NCBI GenBank assembly: GCA_026120185.1
Contig: JANUWF010001815.1
Span: forward strand, 1,178,001-1,242,000
Reading direction: 5' to 3'
Length of the DNA: 64,000 nucleotides
DNA from: Voacanga thouarsii
Taxonomy: Eukaryota > Streptophyta > Magnoliopsida > Gentianales > Apocynaceae
Positions 48,279 through 59,850 of the stretch are shown here, piece by piece. Position 1 is the stretch's first letter, and every line of letters starts with the position of its first letter. Made by a program: the position numbers and the translations under genes. The notes below the pieces were generated by a model. The model had not been told where the DNA came from, did not search any database, and saw nothing but the letters and a program-made list of their open reading frames with translations.

Positions 48279-49797
48279 TGACGTGTATGGATTTGAGTAT
48301 AAAAATCATATAAAAACTAAGCACATTCCCAATCAAGTTACATTAAAACGTTAACCCCAAATTATAAATATGAGCAAGTGTACTCATCATTAACATAGCA
48401 TAGGGTTCAAACGAGTGTCGATCCTCAAGGAGCAAGTATACATTAGTCACTTTTCTTTCATTGTTCAATCGACTCGATAAAGCGAAAAAGAAATAGAATA
48501 AAACTAAAGAAAATAAAAATAAAAATATATACATGTCAAGGATAGATAATTATGTAACTCCAGCCATTGTTTAGACAAACATGATCTTAAAGTATCCAAC
48601 CATTATCATAACTAATCATTTCCTTGGCATCATGAAGGATTAAGATAGATTCACTTCTTTTTCAATCCATGAAATCACTATCCTCTAGACAAATTAACAT
48701 CACATATTCTGTCTCAACTAATTTATCAAAAAGATGCATTAAACACAATTGTTGATTAAATTTCCATATTCTGACAAACTTAAAACATGAAATTAACCAA
48801 TGAATCCATATTCTGGCAGACATCAATTAACTTTTAATTACTTTGTTCTTCGCAATTAACCTCTTTTTCAAGTAAGTTAAGAGATAACAAATATGAAATT
48901 AACAAATTGAAACCACCGTCAACCTCTTTTTCAAGCAAGTTAATGGAAAGAAACAACCAAATAATCTCGTGATCAGCCTACATAATTAAAAACCAAGAAA
49001 AACAACCAATTAATCAAAAGATCAAATAACTCTAAAAATCATGAATATTTAAAACAATGTCAAATTACAATAAAATAATTAACATACTACTGTTCAAGAA
49101 AAGGAAAACAAAGTAAAAGAAAGCACTCATAGACAAGCCTCATTCTTCTTCCTTTGAAGACCTTCTTGCACAACCCTCCTTGAATTGAAGAATTCCTCTT
49201 TTAATTTGTGTGATTTTCTATGATAATCAATGAATTCTCTAATTTTCCCTTGTGTTTTTCATCTATTTCTAGGCTTAAGAAGTGCCTAAACTCGTTGGTA
49301 TAATATTCTGGGCCGAGTAGAAGTAGGAATGTACTAAAACTCCATAGATTATCAAAAACCGCGTAGAAAAATTAAAGCTCTGCCTTTTCCTCAGAGCACA
49401 GCTGGCACTCGGTTGTGTTCTATTTCTCTACTCGTTCGCTGATTTTTTTCTCGAATTTCACACAATGTAGTCCAGCATGCAGCCATCGCCGTCTTGGCTC
49501 TTGGAGCAGGCACCGGTTCCACTATGTTTCGCTCAGTTTTGACATTTTTTGGTCTCCTCGAAGTTCGTATCAACAGTGTATGGCCGGTGTCGGTTCATGT
49601 GCCCTAGCCAGCGCCGCCTCTCCTCTGTTTTGCGACATTTTTGCTTCGTTTTACCCCAAAAATTTGAAATAATGAACAAAATACCTTTCCAAGGGTAAAC
49701 TCTCAAATATGAAGGAATATGACTACTTATTAAACAAAATGTATCATAAAAGAACCTCAAATAACTAGGAAAAATATGATTAATTTAGCCCCTATCA
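48279..49797 (-). repeat. 3' LTR of pol-less Athila derivative
   Basis: 1519 bp. The minus strand starts TGATAGGGGCTA and ends CACGTCA, a variant of the family end ACGCATCA. GC-rich modules lie near 49384-49420, 49478-49530 and 49575-49640. The TATA box position reads TAGAAATAG (49263-49271). Confidence 0.88.
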
Positions 49798-49809
49798 TAT
49801 TCTCCCACA
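49798..49809 (-). other. Polypurine tract
   Basis: The minus strand reads TGTGGGAGAATA directly before the LTR, identical to the tract at 25689-25700. Confidence 0.8.
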
Positions 49810-51633
49810 CTTAGCTCTTTGCTTGTCCTCAAGAAAAGTATTAAGAATAAGTAGGATAACACAAGGTTTAACCAATCACTCAATCAATTTCAAAACAACA
49901 TTTTCAGCACTTTCTTTATTCAAGAACATAAAACACATGATACTACATTTTTCACAATAAATGCAAGACTTGTGTAAGTGATAAATGACTTAGTAGAACC
50001 ATCTCAATACTTAACAATATTCCCAAACCATTGGAAAGAATTTAGTTCAAAAAGAATATGCATTCCATAAGCTTACTTTTCGTACACTCTTTCCGCTAAT
50101 CTGAAAATATCCTAATTCTACTTAGGTCAAGTAGGACTTTCAAGCTTGTAATATAAGGCTAAAGGCTTGTAATGTAGCTTCTCAAACGAAGGATATAGGG
50201 GATTCAAATATCAAAGAAGCTAAGAGTTTGCAAGAAAAGGATAAACAAAATGAATCAATAATTTCCAACTCTTCTTGCTCTCCTATTCCAAAAATCAATC
50301 AAATAATAACCTTATTCAGCAATTTCAACACAACTCAAGTAAATCTTGCATTTTTTTTCCTTTTTCTTTTCTTTTTTTTCTTCATTAACTATTCTCTATT
50401 TCTTTCACAAGATCACCCAAATTTCCAGCAATGGTGTCAAGTACTTTATATGAACTTAACTTTTATAACTCAATCATCATCCCTTTTGTGATCTTTCGTC
50501 TCTCTTTTCCTTTCAAAAATTTTCCTTTCCTTTCTTTTCTCTATTCTTTTCACTCTTACTGCTGCTTTTCTTTTCTTTCTCAATTTCTTTCTTTCTATCT
50601 TTTCTAGCAGCTGTTTCTTTTCTTTTCTTGTTTTCAATCTCTCTTTTCTTTTTTTTCTCTTTATTTACATTTTCCATCTCAACACAACTATTGATACATG
50701 ACTAAAAGTAACAAGTCATGATCTTTTTCAAGTATTCTTTCTCAACATGCTCCTACATATACTTTTATCCATCAAGAGTATAAAGATTTGGAAAATTATT
50801 CAAACCCTCAGAAACAAGCAATGGACAAAGTACTATAACGGGTTTTAAAGAAAGAAATCAACAATTTAGGCTCAAAATAGGCACTAGGGATAATATAATA
50901 ATAGGTAGGCTTGAAAAGCTCAAACTATCTACAGAAGGTCTATTATCGTCATCCCTAAGTTAAATCATGATTGTCTTTTTTATTTCACCTCGAGATGTAC
51001 TTAAGCAAGTTCTAAAATGCTCCATGAATTTTAGTAGAAAAACAGGTTTAAGAACAATGTAAAACATTTGACCAAGAACTACTTCGTCCAAGTGAGTACA
51101 AAATGTCATGCATAAGCCATAAATGATGTAGAACATATGCTCTATAATCCATCATAAAGACACACACTAAAAATATAGCTTGAAATCGCAAAGAAAAACA
51201 GAAAAATTTTTGACAATTTTATTCAAAATGTTTCCAAGAAGGCTAAAGTATATGCATAGAAGAATTGTCAATCAAATCACTCCCCCACACTTAAACTGGA
51301 TATTGTCCTCAATGGCCAAATAAATATAACAAGGAATAAACAATACCATGGGACTAAAAATATAAAGGAGGAGAGATAAGAAAAACAAACTCCTATTCAT
51401 TGTGCAATGTGCTGTAGAAGAGCTGAATTCTTGAAGAACGAGGCAATGTCAAAGTACCTAAAAAGAAAACTACAAAAGAGCACACCAAAGTATAAAAACT
51501 AGAAAAGAAAATAAATCAAAAATAAAAGAGAGAAAATAGTACACAAAAGAAAAAGATCAAAAACTACTAAAAAAAACACATTAAAAAAAGAAAGGAAAAA
51601 CAAGAGGGATCTAGAAAATATGGACAAGCATCA
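49810..51633 (-). other. Athila-type 3' non-coding region
   Basis: Reverse complement of the region at about 24376-25688, including the purine-rich strand (pyrimidine-rich as printed, about 50342-50690) and the GAGGACAATATCC motif near 51305. Short ORFs are chance. Between about 51340 and 51633 there is only A-rich sequence. Confidence 0.75.
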
Positions 51634-52845
51634 TCAGTCCTCCGCATCATCATCATCCACATCAACATCAGCTGGTGTAGAAGTTCCCTCACCACCATGT
51701 GGCCCAGAAGAATACTGCCTCAATTCGGCCAAGTGCTGCTCAATAGTAGATTGTCGTCTCGCCATGTCATCCATACTACCCTGTAAGTGTAGGGGCACCT
51801 CCATTTGCTGGTCTGGGTGTCCTAGCACAATAGTCTCAAAGTCAGTCTAGGGTTGGGACTGAGAACTGCTAGCTCGTGCATATGCCGGTGGTGGTGGGTG
51901 CTCCTCCTCCACTATGGGTAGCCTTACCTAATCGGGATGTCTAACCTCGAAGGGAGTTAGCCATTTTTTCAATTTCGAGTTGTACTTATACCCACAACTT
52001 GCCAACGTTTGTTCTGTCACCATATCGTGCTTAGTGGTAGCCTCCATCAGTTCTCCCTCAAGACTAACACCAAAGTCTTTCAGAATTTTCATTATAACCA
52101 AGGAAAAAACAAAGGCTTTTGTAGAGAGACGGTGATGAACAATATTTCTAATGGGTTGGATGATCAAGGGTGCAAGAGGGATAGGCAGTGTGTTCATCAT
52201 CTGGTACAAAATATAAGTGTCAATAAGTCGGGTCTCATTAAAACCACTAGCACAGGGTACAATATTGAACCCAAACATATAGACTAGAGCTCTAAAGTTG
52301 GCAGTAAGATCATTGTCTGAATAGAAACTATTGACTTGAAAGGCATTATGCTTATACATCCCTAGTGTGGCTCTAGTCCCGCTAGCATCCCAATTTGGGT
52401 CAAAAAGAATTTTTTGATTATTCATGTCTATCCCTTGCCAAGAATCATCGAAAAATACCTTGAGGAGGTTAGCTAATTGATTTTGGGTGATGACAATGGG
52501 GATTCTTTTCACTCTCGTTTCAATATGAGGAAGATGTTTATTGCCTTTGTCAACTATATTAGCACAAAATTCCTTAATGAGCACTGGGCAATACTTCCCT
52601 TTTAGTTGTACTATCGATCCCCATCCTAGCCTTCTAAACATCATTCCTAATTTGAGTGCACGGTCTAGGGTAGGTGAGAAAGTACGCTCGACAATGATTT
52701 TATTGGTTGCTCTCCTATTGTACCATTCCTCACAAGATGCATCTATAAACTCAGTAGGTCTAAGGAACAAATGATTGACAGATGAAGGGTTTGAGGAAGA
52801 TGAAGCCCTCGCCCTTTTAGAAGACTGACCCCTTGCTCTAGACAT
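51634..52845 (-). pseudogene. Transposon-associated ORF (plant transposon protein domain-like), 404 codons
   Basis: From ATG 52845, 305 codons are open; a TAG at 51928-51930 and another near 51846 are the only breaks before the final stop at 51634. N-terminus: Arg/Ser-rich (MSRARGQSSKRARASSSS). Core: RLGWGSIVQLKGKYCPVLIK, EFCANI, RVKRIPIVITQNQLANLL and FRALVYMFGFNIVPCASG, then HRLSTKAFVFSLVIMKIL. The pattern resembles the putative plant transposon protein family (PF20167-like) seen next to Athila/Tat genes. C-terminus: a short coiled coil (DMARRQSTIEQHLAELRQ) and an Asp-rich tail. Its function is unknown; it may correspond to the envelope-position ORF of Athila. It is the longest open frame in the window. 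Confidence 0.65.
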
Positions 52846-53940
52846 GGTATCAATGAGTGGTGAAAATAGGAAGAGAGAACAATTGAGCTCAAAGACTTAA
52901 CATTGGGCCAACTACCCTTTACAAACACACTCCTCAAATCTCACTCAACCCTCAACCAATCTCACAACTACACAACCCAAACTCCTTCAATATATCTCAC
53001 ACTCCAACCAATAATCAATTCAATCACTTCCAATCAATTCAACACAACTTGCAACAATACATGTAAAGTTCCTTGTAAAGCATAAACGTGTTGAATATCC
53101 TCAATGCATGAAAGTAGATATGATCATGTTAATGAAGGAATCATTATGGCATTACGTGAAAAATAATGCACGTTCCATATATAGCCCATACTAAACCACC
53201 ACAAATAGCCACAATTCCACCCTTAGCTATATGCATGAAGCCCCTAATGATCATATGCATGAATCAAGTATCAAAGAATCATTAACTCCTAATCTAATCC
53301 AACTCATGAAGCTTCAAGGAGTAATGCACAATTCAAGCTAGCATACACAATCCCAATTTTCGGCTAAAATTGTCCCTAAGATTAGAAAAAAATCATCTAC
53401 ACCATTTTAACTGTGGGAATTGAATAAAAATCATACCTTTGTGCTCATGTATGCATGGGAAAGCAAAAGATGTAAGCTTTTTGCAGAAATCTAAGCTCCT
53501 TGCTCGTGGATTGAATATGATGTTGTTGTGAAAAATGGAATAATTGAGGATTTTGATCCGTAGGATCAACAAAAGTGAGGTAAATAGATGTTATAGAAGT
53601 ATTTAGGAGGTGAAAAATTAAATTTTGGGAAGTGGAGGATGTGAAACCGGCGCGGGTTAGAGAGAATTTGACAGGGAGTTTGGAGATTTTGAAGAAAAAA
53701 TGGCTAAAATGGCCTATAAGTTGCGCCTCACCCGACATGAACTTGTGCCGGTCCTCGCTCTTAGAGCCGGCGCCGGCCTGGTTCTTTTCTATTCTTTAAT
53801 TTTTTTTAAAAAATGAGAAACACACAATAATGATGAACAATGCACTGTAATTCATGAAAAATAATCAATCAAAACAATAGAAGTAAAAATTGTCTCAATC
53901 ACAAAATGAAAAGTAAAGTAAATGAAAAATGTAGCTTCAA
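52846..53940 (-). other. Spacer between gag and ORF of pol-less element
   Basis: No pol remnants. It contains a GC-rich dyad module (53744-53782), CT-rich leader-like sequence on the minus strand, and a TATA-like CTATATATGG (53175-53184, minus) about 330 bp before the ORF. The 97-codon ORF at 53445-53738 has no recognisable domain. Confidence 0.55.
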
Positions 53941-55313
53941 TGCTTTTCACGACTTTGATCTTGTGGATTTTCCTCAGTATTTCCTGGCAATGTCCCAGCT
54001 TGATGATCTCCTAGTAGTTTAGCTAACTGAAGAATTTGGTTTTTCAAGTTGTGCATGGAAGCCTCTAGGTTCCGTGTTGTCACATCGACCCCTTAGAACT
54101 TAGTCTCCGTTGTACTTACCAATTGGCTAATCAATTCTTCCAATGGTGGCTTTGAAAGTGCTGTAGTATTGGTCATGGGATTTTGGTTCCTTTGATTGCC
54201 TCCAAAATTGAAAGAGTCCTGGCTAGGTTGATTCCTATTACTCCAAGAGAAATTAGGGTGATTTCTCTAACCAGGATTATAGGTAGAGCTATAAGGGTTG
54301 TTACCTAACCGAACATTACCTGCAAAAGTCACTTGTACTGAAGTTTCTTGGAGTGACCCTATATTTTGGTATTCATGATTGGGGTGTCCCTCTCCACAAA
54401 AATCACAACTTACATTTAACACTTGCCCTTGAGGCATCACCATCTGTTCTATCTTTTGGGTTAAGGCGTCCACCTTAGCCTCTAATGCTGCCACAGCATC
54501 TACTTTGTGTACTCCTTGCACATGAGCTCTAGACCTTGTACTGCCCTAAGAATAGTTATTAGAAGCCAAATTTTCAATAAGCTCAATTACCTGTTTCAGG
54601 GTCTTATGATTGATGGAACCCCTTGCAGAAGAGTCCACCACTTATCGTGTTGCGAACATGAGGCTATTCAAAAATATAAGTATTTGCATTCCTAGTTCAA
54701 ATCCGTGGTGTGAGCATTTTCTCAACATCTCCTTGAATCTCTCCCAACTTTCATACAAAGGCTCAGAATCTGCTTGTTGGAAGGCAAATATCTCATTCCT
54801 AAGTTTGGCTATCCTACCTGGAGGAAAATATTTGGCCTGAAAATTTTCAGCTAGGGCATTCCAAGTAGTGATGGAACTTGTAGGTAAAGACTTTAACTAA
54901 GATTTGGCTCTATCCCTCAAAGAAAAAAGAAAAAGTCTTAATTTTATGGCATTCTCTGAAACACCATTCATCTTAAAAGTATCACAAATCTCAAGAAAAC
55001 TAGCAAAATGAGCATTGGGATCCTCTTCAGGTATCCCATCAAATTGAACCATATTTTGAATCATTTGAATAATATTAGGCTTTATTTCGAAATTATTTGC
55101 ATCTATCCTAGGCATAGTGATACTCGAGCCTATGCCCGAGATTGCGGGTTTCACAAAATCATCCATAATCCTCCTATCATTCCCAACATTGCTATTTTGA
55201 GCACCATCTATATTGATGATCAAGTTCCTTTAGATTGTCCGGCAAATCATTGACAGTGTCCTTTCGATTTCAGGGTCAAAATTGACTATCTCGCCTTCGA
55301 ATTTTCGGGTCAT
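53941..55313 (-). pseudogene. Athila-type gag
   Basis: ATG at 55313 (MTRKFEGEIVNFDPEIE) with a TAA at codon 28. The frame continues through NFEIKPNIIQMIQNMVQFDG, EDPNAHFASFLEICDTFKMN, NAIKLRLFLFSLRDRAKS, then frame breaks, a Gln-rich region, a zinc-finger-like CDFCGEGHPNHEY (54400 region) and a C-terminal stretch (NLEASMHNLKNQILQLAKLL, LPGNTEENPQ). The match ends near 53945, so the last part, seen at 13257-13600 in the other element, is missing together with pol. Confidence 0.82.
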
Positions 55314-55564
55314 GTACCAAAGATAACACTTGGAAAAACAAGAAGCAAGTTGGATACAGAATTAATGATTACAATAAAATTAAAAGAATACAAAGTTAGT
55401 TAGTAGAACATAGTCAAAGTTAGTAGGTTAGGTTATAAGGGTATACACAAAATACAAAAGATAGCATCTTTTGGCAAAAATAACAATTGTACATAATTTA
55501 CATATTTACGTATTTACATATTTACAAGGTTAAATCAACAAAATCCAAGCTTCCATGATATTGT

Positions 55565-55582
55565 TCCCCAGCAACGGTGCCA
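55565..55582 (-). other. Primer binding site, tRNA-Asp type
   Basis: The minus strand reads TGGCACCGTTGCTGGGGA, 6 bp from the LTR. Confidence 0.85.
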
Positions 55583-55588
55583 AAAACT

Positions 55589-57090
55589 TGATGCGTATAG
55601 ATTTAGGTATAAAATTCATATAAAAACTAGGCACATTCCTAATTAAGTTTAAATTAAAATGTTAATCCCAAATTACAAATATGAGCAAGCGTAATCATCA
55701 TTAACATAGCATAGGGTTCAAACGAGTGTCGATCCTCAAGGAACAAGTATACATTAGTCACTTTTCTTTTATTGTTCAACCGACTCGATAAAATGAAAAA
55801 GAAATAAAATAAAACAAAAGAAAATAAAAATAAAAATATATGCATGTCAAGGATGGAGAATTATGTAACTCAAGCCATTGCTTAGATAAACATGATCATA
55901 AAGTACCCAACCATTATCATAACTAATCATTCCCTTGGCATCGTGAAGGATTAAGATATGCTCACTTCTTTTTCAATCCATGAAATTATTATCTTCTAGA
56001 CAAATTAACATCACATATTCTGTCTCAACTAATTTACCCAAAAGATGCATTAAACACAATCATTGATTAAATTTCTATATTCTGGCATACTTAAAACATG
56101 AAATTAACTAATGAAACCATATTCTGGCAGATATCAATTAATCTTTAATTATTTTGTTCTTCACAATTAACTTTTTTTTCAAGCAAGTTAAGAGATAACA
56201 AATATGAAATTAACAAATTGAAACCACCACCAATCTCTTTTCAAGCAAGTTAATGGAAAGAAACAGCCAAATAATCTCATGATCAGCCTAAGTAATTAAA
56301 AACTAAGAAAACAATCAATTAATCAAAAGATCAAATAACTCTAAAAATCATGAATATCTAAAACAATGTCAAATTACAATAAAACAATTAAAATACCATT
56401 GTTCAAGAAAAAGAAAACAAAGTAAAAGAAAGAACTCATAGACAAGCCTCATTCTTCTTCCTTTGAAGACCTTCTTGCACAACCCTCCTTGAATTGAAGA
56501 ATTCCTCCTTTGATTTAAGTGATTTTCTATGATAATCAATGAATTCTCTCATTTTCTCTTGTGTTTTTCATCTATTTCTAGGCTTGGGAAGTGCCTAAAC
56601 TCATTTGTGTAATATTCTGGACCGAGTAGAAGTAGGAAAGTATCAAAACTCCGCAGATTATCAAAAACCGCGTAGAAAAATTAAACCTCCGCCTTTTCCT
56701 CAGAGCACAGCCGGCGCCGGTTGTGTTTTGTTTCTCTACTCGTTCGCCTATTTTTTCTCGAATTTCACACAATGTAGTCCAGCATGTAGCCGGCGCCGTC
56801 TTGGCTCTTGGAGCCGGCACCGGTTTCACTCTGTTTCGCTCAGTTTTGACAATTTTTTGTCTTCTCGAAGTTCATATCAGTAGTGCATGGCCGGCACCGG
56901 TTCCTGTGCCCTAGTCGGCGCCTCATCTCCTCTATTTTGCGACGTTTTTGCTTTGTTTTACCCCAAAAATTTGAAATAATGAACAAAATACCTTTTCAAG
57001 GGAAAACTCTCAAATATGAAGGAATATGACTAGTTGTTAAATAAAATGTATCAAAAAAGAACCTTAAATAACTAGGGAAAATATGACTAA
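55589..57090 (-). repeat. 5' LTR of pol-less Athila derivative
   Basis: It matches 48279-49797; about 14 bp are missing at the outer end. GC-rich modules lie at 56698-56730, 56788-56835 and 56885-56930. It carries the same TAGAAATAG variant (56572-56580) as the other LTR. Confidence 0.88.
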
Positions 57091-57852
57091 ACCATGGAAC
57101 AAGGGTTTGTATTTATATTTTGAAATTGGTCCCTTAAAAACACACCATATTTGATGTTTATCCATAGTTGTTTTTCGGACAAAACTCCTATCTGCAAGAT
57201 CTAAGTATTCTAACTTCTTTCTTTCCATTTTATTAGTTTATGCTATCTTTAGAGATTAGAAACATGCTTCCTATGTTAATTATTCTAGATAACTATTATC
57301 TATCATTTTCTACAAACTATTAGTTAAGTTTCTCTTAGGCTTGTAGTTTTATTTTCTTGGTATATTAAGGCTCATGACATTTGACCTATTTGCTACCCGT
57401 CTTGGGTCTTATGTGAAGCCACTAGATTCTTTTGCCCTTCCACCAATACTTTCAACATTTACACCACAAGCACAAGTAATAACTATGGAATTAAGATAAT
57501 AGTTTAGGTAGCATAATCTTCATCAACATGCTTGTTAATCAAATAAAGATATTCAAGATAGGTATGTGGCTTTGTTTCTAACAGCAAGGAAAGAACAATT
57601 GCTTATTACTTAAATTGTTCCAACTGTAAAGATCTAAAGCTGTTTGTTTCTAGCTTATATACTTATCATTATTAATGGAATATTAAGTTAAAATATTAGA
57701 TCTACAGATAAACAAGAAGTTTATTACATCAAATTGGAGTGTTTTGAGAGATCAAAGACCTTACTACTCCATAATACACACCTGATTACAAAGTATAGTT
57801 GTATACAAACACATGTACTACTAATACAAGGGGGCTATCCACACCAAACAAA
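57091..57852 (-). other. Pararetroviral leader (probable)
   Basis: It lies between the viral primer site and the point where ORF1 resumes beyond the Athila insertion. It is AT-rich with only short ORFs. A leader of several hundred bases is normal for badna- and tungroviruses. Assignment is by position only. Confidence 0.5.
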
Positions 57853-57864
57853 GCTCTGATTCCA
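57853..57864 (-). other. Pararetroviral primer binding site
   Basis: The minus strand reads TGGAATCAGAGC, one mismatch from TGGTATCAGAGC, the tRNA-Met site that marks position 1 of Caulimoviridae genomes. Confidence 0.72.
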
Positions 57865-57953
57865 ATATTTTACACACGCACATCACACTCAAGCTCAAGT
57901 ATTGTGGAATCTCTCTACTGAAGACATGTGTCCATAGTGAGAGAAGGAATGGT

Positions 57954-57962
57954 CCTTTTATA
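57954..57962 (-). promoter_or_regulatory. Pararetroviral promoter TATA box
   Basis: TATAAAAGG on the minus strand, about 90 bp upstream of the primer site, the right order for a pregenomic-RNA promoter. Sequence up to about 58140 would be the upstream promoter; no enhancer motif is claimed. Confidence 0.55.
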
Positions 57963-58142
57963 AACCATCCTTACTTGGCTTTTCCTTAAAACTACTTTTC
58001 AAAGTAAAATGACTCTTCGAAAAGCCACAATTTACTTAGTCTTTCAGAAAATTAAAAGCTTTTAGATTATCATAAAAACTAAAGCCTATTTAACCTTTCA
58101 GAAAAAGCAGTAGACATCTTGCTTTTTAGATAAGGATAGATT

Positions 58143-58290
58143 TTAAAAGTAGTGGGGACATAATTCCAGGCTTCCATATACTTCTACTACTATATATGCA
58201 TATGGGGATGGTAGTTCTAAAGATGGTAACATCCTGATTGCTTTTTTTATTTTGTTAACTAATTTTAGATCTTGGTCATTAAATTTTCTT
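58143..58290 (-). pseudogene. Pararetroviral RNase H remnant
   Basis: The minus strand encodes SHGQRKFNDQDLKLVNKIKK and LPSLELPSPYAYIVVEVYG, homologous to the region at about 31420-31560. It lies upstream of the promoter as in a viral genome, but most of RNase H is deleted, and at about 58300 the sequence switches to plus-strand viral DNA. Confidence 0.8.
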
Positions 58291-58319
58291 TGACCATGGG
58301 AACAAGTAAAATCCAACCT

Positions 58320-58930
58320 CCAAAAACAGTGCAGAAAAATATGGTGGAAATAGAAATGCTTGAACAATTTGATTTCTCAAAATTAAATTATTCAAATAAA
58401 ATAAATTTTAATTTAGGAGAAATAGCTAGTGGAAAGTAAGATATAAAGACCTAGTTACAACAATTAAAAAAATTAAAATTATAGGAGAAAGTCTTTTAGA
58501 ACATTGGCAGAAAAATAAAATAATCTACAAATTAGAAATAATAAGTCCTGAAATAATAATTAAGGATAAACCCATGAAATATCATCCTAAGGATTTAGAA
58601 TAAACCAACATGCACACTAAGGAATTTTTGGAGTTAGGATTAATTAGAAATAGTTATAGTCCATATAGAACTCCTACCTTCATAGCAAGAAAGTGTAGTG
58701 AAATTGTTAGGGATAAAAGTAGGATGGTATATAACTATAAAAGACTGAATGACAATACAGTTGATGATAATTATATTATTCCTGATAAAGAACTTTTAAT
58801 ATTAATAGTAAAAGACAGTTTTATTTACTCAAAATTTAATCTTAAGTCAAGATTCTGGCAAATAGCAATACATAAAGATAGTATTCCATGGATAACATTT
58901 AGTGTTAATGGTTGTTTTCGTGTTTAATAG
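58320..58930 (+). pseudogene. Pararetroviral protease-RT fragment, plus strand
   Basis: The sequence parallels the minus-strand region about 32193-32450 (NMVEIEMLEQFDF, FNLGEIAS) and continues to RT (FLELGLIRNSYSPYRTPTFI, SRMVYNYKRLND, FNLKSRFWQIAIHKDS). It breaks before the catalytic box. A 105-codon open frame (58610-58927) remains. Confidence 0.8.
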
Positions 58931-58984
58931 TGTAGAATTTATATCTAGAAAATAGTGATAATAGTTTTCTCGTCATTGGGATCC

Positions 58985-59850
58985 CAGTGACCATACAAAA
59001 TTAAAATCCATTGTATAATAATAAGATCCTAGCAATAGCCACTGAAATGACACTAAGATCATTCATAATTTTGTATAGGATTATCAAAGGTAGCAAGGAC
59101 TTTGATGAAGATAATATTATAAACAAAAGTATCACGATTCCAGGTGATAAAGTGATTATCAGGCAAAATAATGTAATAATATTGTTATTACTTGAGATAA
59201 TTGAAAAAAATAGAAACCTTAATCAATGATATTGAGATCTCAAACAAATTAAATTTCATTAGTAAATCTTTAGAAGGTTTAAACTTAGAAATAGGCAAGA
59301 AACTTGTAAGAAAACCAAAATCTCATGTTTTTGCCACATGGAAAAAAAAAACATGAATTACAGGGTTGAAACCTTGGATATACCTCTAGAACAACAGAAT
59401 TTTAGAATAATCCATGAGATTATTAATCTAGGAGAAGTAGAGGTTCTTGAATACTAGATCTTACATAAATACAGTATTTATAACCTTATGACTAGAGAAC
59501 TAATCCATAGTTGGGAGGACAAAGAAAAGTTTGAAAATGACAACCTCAGGATTATCAAATAAAGAAATGTTAAATATAGTTACTTATGGTAGAATAGAAA
59601 GGGTAATAGACTGAGCTAAAAAGATTAAACCCTTTAAGATTAAGCTAAACTCTACATAAATGGCCATATTAGGATTACTTTTTTAGCAATTCCTCTTGTT
59701 TGGCACCCTAATTATCTAGATGATTACAAAATAGAGGTTCTCATTTCTCCTATTCCAGCTTTTAAGGGGTTGAATACAACATATGCCTGACTTGTAAAAC
59801 ATGGGGATAGCTTTGTAATAATATAGGAACCATAAACAGTATTCTCTCAT
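58985..59850 (+). pseudogene. Pararetroviral ORF2 and movement-protein fragments, plus strand
   Basis: 59088-59540 is homologous to ORF2 at 47402-47830. At 59536 the movement-protein ATG follows without the ORF2 stop (TAA reads GAA here). Movement homology stops near 59645; 59650-59850 holds possible further movement-region fragments and a piece repeated at 60480-60520. Confidence 0.72.

Larger units (their letters stand above)
48279..57090 (-). mobile_element. Athila-derived element lacking pol
   Basis: Minus orientation: 5' LTR 55589-57090, Asp-type primer site, gag, a 404-codon transposon-associated ORF, the typical Athila 3' non-coding region, PPT, and 3' LTR 48279-49797. No protease, RT, RNase H or integrase is found in the 5.8 kb between the LTRs. 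It separates the pararetroviral leader from ORF1. The outer end of the 5' LTR lacks about the last 14 bp, so a target duplication cannot be shown. Confidence 0.82.
30460..58300 (-). mobile_element. Endogenous pararetrovirus (Caulimoviridae, badna/tungro-like), split by three insertions
   Basis: Viral segments on the minus strand, in viral order: RNase H remnant 58143-58290, promoter and primer site 57853-57962, leader 57091-57852, ORF1 and ORF2 47402-48278, polyprotein start with movement domain 45719-47400, polyprotein middle 43372-43846, coat, protease, RT and RNase H 31130-34283, and a duplicated coat segment 30571-31107. Host elements fill 48279-57090, 43852-45713 and 34284-43366. Two small ORFs with an ATG-overlap before a movement-coat-protease-RT polyprotein are typical of badnaviruses and tungroviruses. 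Every long frame carries stops and frameshifts, so it is a defective relic. Genus assignment is tentative. Confidence 0.82.

Noticed and set aside
50228..50491. 87-codon plus-strand ORF with Phe/Leu-rich membrane-like stretch
   Set aside because: Reverse strand of the purine-rich Athila 3' region; low complexity.
51928..52845. Host protein-coding gene (305 open codons)
   Set aside because: Lies between Athila gag and Athila 3' non-coding sequence within paired LTRs, with a transposon-associated domain pattern.
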